Below, one piece after another: positions 6,156-13,219 of a stretch of DNA of 19,595 nt (positions are counted from its first letter, which is position 1; every line of letters begins with the position of its first letter). The notes below the pieces were generated by a model. The model was not told where the DNA came from and did no database searches. It worked only from the letters and a program-made list of their open reading frames with translations. The translations under genes were made by a program, and so were the position numbers. Source of the DNA: Syntrophobacterales bacterium (lineage in GTDB: Bacteria; Desulfobacterota; Desulfobaccia; Desulfobaccales; 0-14-0-80-60-11); the NCBI GenBank assembly GCA_020052215.1, contig JAGVPN010000406.1:1-19595 (forward strand). The letters run 5' to 3'.

Positions 6156-9100
6156 TTAGAACCTCCAGCGCAACGACGCCCCGGCGGTCATGAGCCGGTA
6201 GTTATCCACCCACTCCCGGAAATAGAAGACGTGTACGTCCATATAGAAATTCTGGACGAACTCCCATTCCAGGGCGGCCAGACCCTGGAGGCTCGGACCC
6301 CAATTCCCGTGCTGGCCCACGGCCTGCACCGTTCCCTGGAGGATCAGGGTGGGCAGGCGGAAGATCTGCCGGTCGAAATCCACCCCCAACCCGATGGCCT
6401 GATAGACTTCGGGGCTGAAATAGGCATCATGGCGCTGGCTATACGATGCCAGGAAGTAGTGGGGGGTAAATTCCAGGTGCATGCGGGGTTGGCCCACGGC
6501 CTGCCACTTCAAACCCTGGTACAGGGTGAGGCGCCGGTTTTGGTCGGAATAGAAGGCGCCGCCAACGTTCCCCCGCCAGTCCAAGCCGGGGCGGAACTGG
6601 TGATTGTAGGAGAGGTCCACCTGCTGATAGGTGGTGATGCGGGCGGCGGTGAGATTGAGCACCGACTGGTAGAGCCGGGGAAACAGGGAAGCCTCCTGGT
6701 CAAAGATATCCCGGCGGCTGTACCTTAAGGTGGCATCGGTCTTGGGCGCGGGTGAAAAACCCAGCTCCAGGGTGCCCAGCAGGCGGTTCTGGGAATCTTT
6801 TGAGGTAAATTGAGTGGTTCTCGCCACATTTGTGACAGTTCTGGAAAAGGTGGGCCCGATGAATTGGGGATCTATGAAGATAGTGTGAGTTTGATTCCAG
6901 TAACCAGGAAGCCAGTAACCGGAAGAAGCAGGAATGGTGTACTCCCCGCGTTGGCCGACCGTAAAGTCGTCCCGCCGCCAATACCGCCGCAGAATGATTT
7001 CGCCGCTGAGCTTCAACCGGTCATCCACCGCCAGGGGCCCCAGACCCAGGGAAACTTCCGCCCGGCGGAGGCGGCTGGCCGCGGTGGCCTGCTGTTCATA
7101 AACCTTGTCCAGGCCAAAATTGAGGGTTCCCATTTTGACATTCTGGGTATTCTGATGGTATTCTCGGTATTCCAATCCCAGTTGGGCCGGCAGCACCTTG
7201 GTGATCCAGAAGGCGCCGCCGATCCGGAAGATGCTGGCGGAGAGCTTATTGCTGTCGGTGATCAAGAGAGACTCGGGTTGGACGATGGGCAGCACATCGG
7301 TGAGAAAGGCGGGCAGATAATTGCTGAGGCCCAGCCCCCGGGGCTCCCGTTCGCGGCGGGAGAATTGCCAGGGGCGCTGGGCCTCTTCGGGGCGGCGCTC
7401 TCCCCGGGAGCCGGGAAAGCCCCGGGAAGCCACCTGGGGCCGCATCTGCTGGCGGACATCCTCCAGTTCATTGAGTAGCTCAAGGTCCTGGGGCGCCTCC
7501 TTCAGGGCCTGGGCAAATTCCTTATAGGCCGCCCCCCAATTGCCCCGGGACCGGGCTTGACGTGCCCGGGCCACCTGCGCCGCCTGGGAGTCGGGTTTGA
7601 GGGCGACAATCTCCTGGTAGAGCGTCACGGCGTTTTTATCCCCCATTGCTTCCAGGGTCCTGGCCTTTTCCATGAGAAAGTCTGCCGGAGGAATCTTCCC
7701 CTCCAGTTGGGCCAGGGTGCGCAGCGTCTCCGGATAGTTCTGTTCCCCCCGGTACGCCTGAACCAGGAGCAGCAGCCCCGGGGCGTAATCCGGAGAATCC
7801 GCCGGAATTTTAGCCACCACGGCCTTGACGCCTTCGTATTGACGCCGCACGAGATACAGCCGGGCCATCTCCAGGGGCGCGGCGGGGTTGCCCTGTTTCT
7901 CCATGAGCTTCAAGGCCTGGCCAAAATTCTTCTGGGCCATCTGGCACTGCAGGAGGAGTTTGGCGATGCTCTGATCCTGGGGCCGGAGCTTCAAGGCCTG
8001 CTCGTAGTATCTTACCGCCGCGGCCTGGTTGTCCAACTCCATGGCCAGCCCGGCCAGGGCCAGGAGCTCCCCGGGGCTGTCCGGGCGCTTATGGCGCCGA
8101 TATTCCCGGAGCACGTGCAGCAGATAATCGAGTTTGCCGCCGTGCCTCCCCAACTTTCCGGCGAAAAAGGACAAGGCGGCGACATATTCGGGACTGCCCA
8201 CCCGGATGCCGGGCAGGCGGTTCATCACCCGGTTCAGGTCCTCATAGCGGGGCAGCCGGGGTAAGAGAGAGGCCAGAATGAGAAGGGAGGCGTGGTGGTA
8301 ACGGTTTTTCCTGAGATTCTTCACGAGCAGATCGACGGCCTTAGACAGGTGGGAGAGGTCCGCCGAATGGGCGTAGCCGCGGGCCAGCAGGGCCCGTCCC
8401 TCCGGGCTCAGGTCGGGCAAGGGTTCCAGTTCCTTCTGGGCCAGGGCCAGGGCCTTGGGAAAATCCCGGAGGCTAAGATAGGCTTCCACCGCCGCGATCC
8501 GCACCACCGGGTCCTGGGGTTGTTCCATCCGCAGACGGTTCAGGAGTTCCAGGGCCTCGGAACCCCGCTCCAGGTAAGTCAGGACCCGGGCCTTTTCCAG
8601 ACGGGTGACGCGGTCCTCCGGGGCCTTCTTCAGGGAGAGATCAAAGTGTTTCAGGGCTTCCGGCAGGTTGCCCAGCCACAGATAAAGATGGGCCTGCTCC
8701 CGGAGGAGGCGGGGGTCTTCCGGAGTCGGGCATTTTTGCAATTCCTGGGCCGCCTGCTCCCAGCGCCGGTCCTCCAGGAGGAGACTGATGCGCCGCAGGC
8801 GCAGATTGACGTCATCCCGGATTTTCAGGACCTCGCCGTATTGGCTCAAGGCTTCATCCCGGGTGGCGGGATCGAAAGATAAGACCTCGGCCAGCTGCCT
8901 TCTGACCTCCACGTCCCGAGGGTTTTGTTCCAGGTAGGTGGAAAAATAGTGGGCCGCCTGGCCCCAGTGCTTCTGGTAGAAATGCAGTTGCCCGGAAAAT
9001 AACAGCAATTTCGGATCCTTGGAATTCTGTTGCCGCAGCGGGGCGATGATTTCCAGGGCATCCGGATAACGGCGGGCATAGGAATAGGTCAAGGCCGCTT

Positions 9101-10313
9101 CCCAGCGCAATTCGCCCTTGATGAGCTGCCGCCGGGAGGCTTCATCCCACAAGCCTGCGGCCTTGGTGAAGCGGTGCTTCCGGGCGTAGAGGCGGGCCAG
9201 GTTGATAATGGTCTCCTGGTGGGTGTCGCCCTCCTCCCAGGCTTTGTGGTATTGGGTTTGGGCCTTGTCGAAATCCCCGATGAGCAAGAGCTCCAGGGCA
9301 TACCAGCGCCGCAAGGCGGGATCGGGTTGCTCTTTCATCAGGGGGCCCAGGACCCCTGCGGCTTCCGCATGATTGCCCTTTTGGGCCCAAAGCCGGGCCA
9401 GGGCCAGGGCATATTCCTTCTGGCCCCGGTTACGGGCATAGAGCCAGAGATACTGATTCAGGGCCTGGTCGTAATCCTTGGCGGCATCTGCGGCTTTGGC
9501 CGCCTCCAGGCGGAGTCCGGAATTTTCGGCGCTCTTCTCCAGCAGGCGCTGGTAAATATTGCTGGCCGCCCGGTAATCCCGCTGCCAATAGTTAAGCAGG
9601 GCCAGGAAGTGGAGGGCCTCCTGGTCCTCGGGAAACTCGGCCACTTCCTCTTCCTGGAGGGGAAAAGCTTCTTTATAGCGATTCAAGGATACCAGCAGTT
9701 TCACCAGCTGCCGGCGCACCTGGGGGTCCCGGTCCAAGCCGTAGAGCCGCTGATAATAGGTAACCGCTAAAGGAAAATACGCCTCATGGCCGGCGGCGAT
9801 GCCGGCCGCACTCGCCAGGATGCTCCGATCATCGGGCTGGCGCTGGAGGTACCAGGCCAGCGTGTTCAACGCCTCCTTGGACTCCCCCATCCGATCCAGG
9901 GCCTGGGCATGAATGATTAAGGCCCCGGGCCCCGGGTCCCGGTCCATCATCTGGCGGGAAATCTCCAGCGCCGCCTTGAACTGGCCGGCATCAAGATAAA
10001 TCCGGCCTAAGAAAACCCCATACTCGGAATTATTCGGGTCCCGGGCCCAGGCCTTCCGGGCCAGTTCCAAGGCGCGAGCCTGGTCGCCGCGCGCCGCAGA
10101 CTCCTGGGCCCCCCGGTATAAAGAGCGGGTGGACCGCCAGAAGTCATGATCCTGACTATAGGCGAGGCAAAAGATCGCTCCCACGAGAAGCAGAGGCAGC
10201 AGCCAAAGGAGACAGCGGAGCTTGTCAGTCTTCCAGACGATATAGAAGATTATCCCCAGGAGGACCAGGGATAGGAGCAGAATCAGCATAAATCCGGATG
10301 AAATACTACCCAT
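6156..10313 (-). CDS. TPR-repeat / outer-membrane beta-barrel polysaccharide export protein
   Basis: 1385 residues with three zones. Residues 7-27 and 34-52 are hydrophobic helices separated by a positive loop (KTDKLR), predicting an inner-membrane hairpin with the rest in the periplasm. From about 60 to 930 there are continuous TPR-type helix pairs (for example ARDPNNSEYGVFLGRIYLDA, YYEQALKLRPQDQSIAKLLL), probably more than twenty. After a charged linker rich in Arg and Glu (about 960-1000), the last ~370 residues alternate short amphipathic strands and turns and end in RWRF, the terminal aromatic expected of a BAM-inserted barrel. BcsC, PgaA and PelB share the TPR-plus-barrel layout and export cellulose, PNAG or Pel. 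The ATG at 10313 overlaps the glycosyltransferase stop by 8 bases and has AGG seven bases upstream, so translation is probably coupled. I infer the polymer conduit for that glycosyltransferase; the polymer is unknown. Confidence 0.82.
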   Translation of the reverse strand: MGSISSGFMLILLLSLVLLGIIFYIVWKTDKLRCLLWLLPLLLVGAIFCLAYSQDHDFWRSTRSLYRGAQESAARGDQARALELARKAWARDPNNSEYGVFLGRIYLDAGQFKAALEISRQMMDRDPGPGALIIHAQALDRMGESKEALNTLAWYLQRQPDDRSILASAAGIAAGHEAYFPLAVTYYQRLYGLDRDPQVRRQLVKLLVSLNRYKEAFPLQEEEVAEFPEDQEALHFLALLNYWQRDYRAASNIYQRLLEKSAENSGLRLEAAKAADAAKDYDQALNQYLWLYARNRGQKEYALALARLWAQKGNHAEAAGVLGPLMKEQPDPALRRWYALELLLIGDFDKAQTQYHKAWEEGDTHQETIINLARLYARKHRFTKAAGLWDEASRRQLIKGELRWEAALTYSYARRYPDALEIIAPLRQQNSKDPKLLLFSGQLHFYQKHWGQAAHYFSTYLEQNPRDVEVRRQLAEVLSFDPATRDEALSQYGEVLKIRDDVNLRLRRISLLLEDRRWEQAAQELQKCPTPEDPRLLREQAHLYLWLGNLPEALKHFDLSLKKAPEDRVTRLEKARVLTYLERGSEALELLNRLRMEQPQDPVVRIAAVEAYLSLRDFPKALALAQKELEPLPDLSPEGRALLARGYAHSADLSHLSKAVDLLVKNLRKNRYHHASLLILASLLPRLPRYEDLNRVMNRLPGIRVGSPEYVAALSFFAGKLGRHGGKLDYLLHVLREYRRHKRPDSPGELLALAGLAMELDNQAAAVRYYEQALKLRPQDQSIAKLLLQCQMAQKNFGQALKLMEKQGNPAAPLEMARLYLVRRQYEGVKAVVAKIPADSPDYAPGLLLLVQAYRGEQNYPETLRTLAQLEGKIPPADFLMEKARTLEAMGDKNAVTLYQEIVALKPDSQAAQVARARQARSRGNWGAAYKEFAQALKEAPQDLELLNELEDVRQQMRPQVASRGFPGSRGERRPEEAQRPWQFSRREREPRGLGLSNYLPAFLTDVLPIVQPESLLITDSNKLSASIFRIGGAFWITKVLPAQLGLEYREYHQNTQNVKMGTLNFGLDKVYEQQATAASRLRRAEVSLGLGPLAVDDRLKLSGEIILRRYWRRDDFTVGQRGEYTIPASSGYWLPGYWNQTHTIFIDPQFIGPTFSRTVTNVARTTQFTSKDSQNRLLGTLELGFSPAPKTDATLRYSRRDIFDQEASLFPRLYQSVLNLTAARITTYQQVDLSYNHQFRPGLDWRGNVGGAFYSDQNRRLTLYQGLKWQAVGQPRMHLEFTPHYFLASYSQRHDAYFSPEVYQAIGLGVDFDRQIFRLPTLILQGTVQAVGQHGNWGPSLQGLAALEWEFVQNFYMDVHVFYFREWVDNYRLMTAGASLRWRF

Positions 10314-11877
10314 AAACCTGCCTCGGATCCATGGCGGGCCGCCATATCGGCCTGGTCATCACCGCCAACACCAGGTCTCCCAAGATCCAGATAATAAACG
10401 CGGAAAATACGGAGTTGAAAAAAATCAGCCGGGGCTCGGCCCATCCCAGACAGAGGGCCAACACCGGCAGACTGACGTGCAGGGAAATGAATCCCAAATG
10501 AGGGGCCAGATGCCACCATGATCCAGCCGCGGCGAAAGGGTTAAGATTGTTGGCCCGGTAAGCGGTTTTGCGACCCGGAGGGGAGAGGAGGGCCATGACG
10601 ATGGCCAGGGCATGAACCGGAAACAGGCTGCACAGCATCTTGAACTGCCTGAGAGGTTCTTTGCCGAAAAAGAGATAGCGGAACATCAAGATGGTGGCCA
10701 GAAGATAGGCGCCCCGGAGGACGCCGTAGGCCAGTTCATCACCCACGACGCAGGATTGACCGCTCCAATAAAACCAGAGGGGAATAGTGTAAAACACGGG
10801 AAATACCAGGCCGCTGGCCAGATAACTCAGCATGATGATAAGAAAATGAGTCTTCTGCGCCCAGGAGAGACCGGATTTGAACAGGGGGTTATCCCAAAAA
10901 AAGAGGCGCATGGTATCCAGACACCACTGGAAGCGCTGGCGATAGACCCCGGCCAGGGTCGAGGGGGCCAGTCCCCGGGAGAGGGCGTGAGGATAGTAAA
11001 TTCCCCGCCAGCCCCGGCTGGCCAATTCATAAGACGAGGTGAAATCTTCCAGGAGGTTCCAGATGGAGAATCCCCCTATCTCCCGGAGGGCCCGGCGGCG
11101 ATACACCACCCCGGAACCACAGGAGATCACGGCATTGGCCCGATTATTACTTAACTGGATAGTCTCGTAAAACACCTTATCGCTATTGTAGAAGGGGTCG
11201 CCTTCCGGCAAAAAGAAGGTTTGCTTGCTCTGAACATAGCCCACCTGCGGCTGTTGGAAAAAATTTACCAGCCGGTGGAGGATTTCCGGCGCCGGCACCT
11301 GGTCCGCGTCCAGGACCAGGATCAAGTCCCCGTGGCTGCGGTCCAGGCCGAAATTGAGATTGCCGCTCTTGGAATCCCGGAGCGGCAGACCGGCGCTGGG
11401 CCGCGAGAGGTAGTGAAATCCCAAGGATTGGGCCAGGGCCGCCACGGTCTCGGAGCCGCCATCGTCCAAAACATAGACCTCCAGGGGATGATAGGTAATC
11501 CGCTGGACGGCCTTGAGGGTGGTCTTGATGACTTCCAAAGGTTCGCCGCAGCACGGCACGAAGATGTCCACGGAGAGACGAGGTTTGGACTCAGGGTTTC
11601 CCGGGAGGGGACTCAGGAGACGCCAGGTACTGTAACTTAAGAGACAGAGGAGAAAGTAGGACAGAATTTCGGCGACGAAAAAAAAGATATCCGGCGATCC
11701 CCGGCTGTCGAGCACCAGCCGGCCCAGCCAGATCAGATAGGCCAGCCCCAACGTCAAGGCCATCAGGGAAAAAATCCGGGCCTCGCGGCGGCGCGCCGGC
11801 GGCGCGCCGCAAACCGGCTTAACCACCGCGAGGCGCAGCGGAGCCGCTCCTGAAAGCAAACGGGGATTCCCGCGCAT
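10306..11877 (-). CDS. Cellulose-synthase-like family 2 glycosyltransferase
   Basis: 523 residues of a processive GT2 enzyme in the BcsA mould. Two membrane helices (about 36-56 and 63-88) precede the catalytic domain. That domain has DD in YVLDDGG (138-139), the metal-binding DAD (190-192), the ED of NLLEDFT (277-278) as catalytic-base region, and QRFQW (314-318) in place of the classic QxxRW. At least five further hydrophobic helices follow (about 343-365, 370-382, 395-415, 430-450, 470-515), which would form the translocation channel. The protein ends shortly after the last helix; there is no C-terminal PilZ domain (no RxxxR...DxSxxG), so c-di-GMP would not act directly on this chain. ATG 11877 sits in a hairpin loop behind a short leader ORF. 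The first ~35 residues are Arg/Pro/Ala-rich and may be partly dispensable; a later start cannot be excluded. It is the first full gene of the export cluster. Confidence 0.88.
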   Translation of the reverse strand: MRGNPRLLSGAAPLRLAVVKPVCGAPPARRREARIFSLMALTLGLAYLIWLGRLVLDSRGSPDIFFFVAEILSYFLLCLLSYSTWRLLSPLPGNPESKPRLSVDIFVPCCGEPLEVIKTTLKAVQRITYHPLEVYVLDDGGSETVAALAQSLGFHYLSRPSAGLPLRDSKSGNLNFGLDRSHGDLILVLDADQVPAPEILHRLVNFFQQPQVGYVQSKQTFFLPEGDPFYNSDKVFYETIQLSNNRANAVISCGSGVVYRRRALREIGGFSIWNLLEDFTSSYELASRGWRGIYYPHALSRGLAPSTLAGVYRQRFQWCLDTMRLFFWDNPLFKSGLSWAQKTHFLIIMLSYLASGLVFPVFYTIPLWFYWSGQSCVVGDELAYGVLRGAYLLATILMFRYLFFGKEPLRQFKMLCSLFPVHALAIVMALLSPPGRKTAYRANNLNPFAAAGSWWHLAPHLGFISLHVSLPVLALCLGWAEPRLIFFNSVFSAFIIWILGDLVLAVMTRPIWRPAMDPRQVYG

Positions 11878-11891
11878 TGGCAGAATCCCCG
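11861..11891 (-). promoter_or_regulatory. Hairpin holding the glycosyltransferase start codon
   Basis: On the mRNA, CGGGGATTC and GAATCCCCG form a perfect 9-bp stem with a 13-base loop, TGCCAATGCGCGG. The ATG (11877) is in the loop and the only G-rich Shine-Dalgarno-like bases (GGGG) are in the 5' arm. The leader ORF stop codon lies one base before the stem, so a terminating ribosome could open it. The pairing is seen directly; its regulatory effect is inferred. Confidence 0.5.
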
Positions 11892-11892
11892 C

Positions 11893-11943
11893 TTACCTGT
11901 GCCGGACTGTGGCCTTCAAGTGACAACGGCCAAGGGGTGTCAT
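11893..11943 (-). CDS. Putative 16-residue leader peptide
   Basis: A short ORF, MTPLGRCHLKATVRHR, starts at ATG 11943 behind the best ribosome site in the area (GGGAGG, eight bases before the start) and ends with TAA at 11893-11895, 15 bases before the glycosyltransferase ATG. It has no run of a single amino acid that would suggest classical attenuation, though it is rich in Arg and His (five of sixteen). Position, ribosome site and adjoining hairpins suggest a translational-coupling leader. It may equally be a chance ORF; comparison with relatives would settle it. Confidence 0.35.
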   Translation of the reverse strand: MTPLGRCHLKATVRHR

Positions 11944-11944
11944 A

Positions 11945-11966
11945 AACATTCCCTCCCTGGAATGTT
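11945..11966 (-). promoter_or_regulatory. Hairpin presenting the leader-ORF ribosome binding site
   Basis: On the minus-strand transcript AACATTCC and GGAATGTT form an 8-bp perfect stem with loop AGGGAG. The loop and first bases of the 3' arm are the Shine-Dalgarno of the leader ORF, whose ATG follows one base after the stem. This is the first of two hairpins spaced to control initiation. Confidence 0.45.
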
Positions 11967-12266
11967 GTGCTTTAGTTGGTAAAAATGTCCGGCAAGACCT
12001 TTTCCCCAACTATGATATTTCTATACCTATTTTAAATTAAAATCAAGATGATAATTAATTTATTAAAAGTTTTTTAGTCAAGTTATAAGTAACTTTAGAT
12101 TTGTCTCGGTTGCCAGGGCTGGCTGAACCTAAACTCCCTTGGCAGCAAACGATCTCAGAAAAATTTGCGGCCCCCGAGTTTTATGGCCATCGACTTCACC
12201 CCTGAAAAGTGGGATGGATTCGGTCAATCAATTTGGCGGACCCCCTCTTTGCCGGCTCTGGTCCCC
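11967..12266. promoter_or_regulatory. AT-rich intergenic region with likely promoter for the export cluster
   Basis: About 300 bp between the elyC stop and the export-cluster leader, with no coding frame I trust. Bases 11999-12100 are much richer in A/T than the surroundings. Minus-strand candidates are TTGATT (12041-12046) with TAGAAA (12018-12023) at 17-bp spacing, and TTGACT (12076-12081) without a good partner. A bulged hairpin pairs TGCCAGGG 12111-12118 with CCC-TTGGCA 12136-12144. The promoter is plausible, but no single pair of boxes is convincing. Confidence 0.35.
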
Positions 12267-13055
12267 TTAAATCGCCCCTCGCAGCCAGGCCCAGGCTAGA
12301 CCCAGGTATTCATGCACCGCGCTTTCCACCTGCCCTAACGATGAGGACCCGGGGAAAAACCAGCCAGGGGTAAGCCTCTGGGCTCTCCGGACCTGAAAAT
12401 CGGCGGGGGCCGGGATGGGCTGCATACCCCGTTTTCTGAACAAGGCCATGGACCGCGGCATATGGGAGGCGGAGGTGACCAGGATAATTTTTTCCCTGCC
12501 GATCATTTTGGCGATAATTTCGGCTTCCTCCGCGGTGTCCCGGGAGTCGCTCTCCAACCTGATATCCTGGGGCTTTACCCCGAGGAGCACGGCAATCTGG
12601 GCCATCACTTCGGCCTCCGGCACGGGGTCGAAGACTGCTCCGCCGGATAACAGCAGCTTGCTCCCCGGAACGGCTTTATACAGCCGCACCCCTTCGACCA
12701 CGCGCCCCAGGGCGGCCGCACTGATTTGACTGTTAGCCGGGAGGCGGGGATCCGACACGTGACCGCCCCCCAGCACCACAATCCATTTGGGAGAGGTCCC
12801 ACTTTTTCCTCCCTCCCAGGAAATTTTTTCAGGCTGTAAGAGAGCCGGGTATTGTTGTTCCAGGGGAAGCAATAACCCCGAGGATAGGAAAGAATTACTC
12901 AACAGGAACAGGAGCACGGTCCCCAGGGTCACCAACACCTTGCCCAGGCGCTGCCTCCGGGTGGCCCAAAGGCAAAATAGTCCCAGGATCAAGATCCCCA
13001 GGCAGACAAAAACCGGGGAAAAGAAAGCCGACACAATTTTTTTCAGCATAAACAT
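12267..13055 (-). CDS. elyC: ElyC-like DUF218 (YdcF-fold) envelope biogenesis protein
   Basis: 262 residues, close to the 259 of E. coli ElyC and with the same layout. Two N-terminal membrane helices (about 10-30 and 38-59) are followed by a periplasmic DUF218 domain. That domain has WIVVLGGGHVSDPRLPANSQ (91-110), GSKLLLSGGAVFDPVPEAEVMA, the acidic RDTAEEAE (172-179), the signature VTSASHMPRSMALF (193-206) and PIPAPADF. ElyC affects peptidoglycan assembly and undecaprenyl-lipid use in the E. coli envelope; its chemistry is not settled. The start ATG 13055 has no strong Shine-Dalgarno; ATG 13049 (third residue) is equally possible. It lies between dnaE and the export cluster on the same strand but is separated from both by a terminator and an AT-rich gap, so it is probably its own transcript. 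Confidence 0.85.
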   Translation of the reverse strand: MFMLKKIVSAFFSPVFVCLGILILGLFCLWATRRQRLGKVLVTLGTVLLFLLSNSFLSSGLLLPLEQQYPALLQPEKISWEGGKSGTSPKWIVVLGGGHVSDPRLPANSQISAAALGRVVEGVRLYKAVPGSKLLLSGGAVFDPVPEAEVMAQIAVLLGVKPQDIRLESDSRDTAEEAEIIAKMIGREKIILVTSASHMPRSMALFRKRGMQPIPAPADFQVRRAQRLTPGWFFPGSSSLGQVESAVHEYLGLAWAWLRGAI

Positions 13056-13081
13056 GGTCTGACGTCCATAAACGGGACTTT

Positions 13082-13107
13082 AAAAACCCCCCTTTGAAAA
13101 AGGGGGG
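13082..13107 (-). terminator. Rho-independent terminator downstream of dnaE
   Basis: On the minus strand CCCCCCTTT-TTC-AAAGGGGGG (9-bp stem, 3-base loop) is followed by TTTTT (13082-13086). It lies about 110 bases after the dnaE stop and just before elyC. C-run/G-run stems of this wording are also dispersed repeats in some genomes, and a second G-run (GGGGGG, 13110-13115) follows. Confidence 0.7.
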
Positions 13108-13176
13108 TAGGGGGGATTTTCATTCTCGGGGGTGAATCCCTTGGAGTTCATGAGCGTTTACCGTGAAAGTCCACCC

Positions 13177-13204
13177 GTAGGCGCGGTGCGCTCACCGCCC
13201 CTAC
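13177..13204. repeat. Imperfect palindrome GTAGG...CCTAC
   Basis: GTAGG-C-GCGGTG, loop CGCT, then CACCGC-C-CCTAC: 11 paired bases per arm with a single C-C mismatch. It lies between the dnaE stop and the terminator, in a style (GTAGGGGCGG...CCGCCCCTAC) I recall as a dispersed intergenic repeat. It may also act as a transcript-end stem. Confidence 0.55.
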
Positions 13205-13219
13205 AAAACGGAACTGGCA

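Noticed and set aside
11790..11808. Two GGCGCGCC octamers three bases apart
   Set aside because: They encode Arg/Ala/Pro codons in the glycosyltransferase N-terminus and are expected occasionally at this GC content.
10306..11877. Calling the glycosyltransferase bcsA
   Set aside because: No PilZ domain, altered QxxRW and no bcsB/bcsZ neighbours, so cellulose as product is not supported.
11944..12266. c-di-GMP (GEMM) riboswitch ahead of the exopolysaccharide genes
   Set aside because: I looked for the conserved GCAAACC and GACGCAAAGCC-type cores on both strands and did not find them in a consistent fold.
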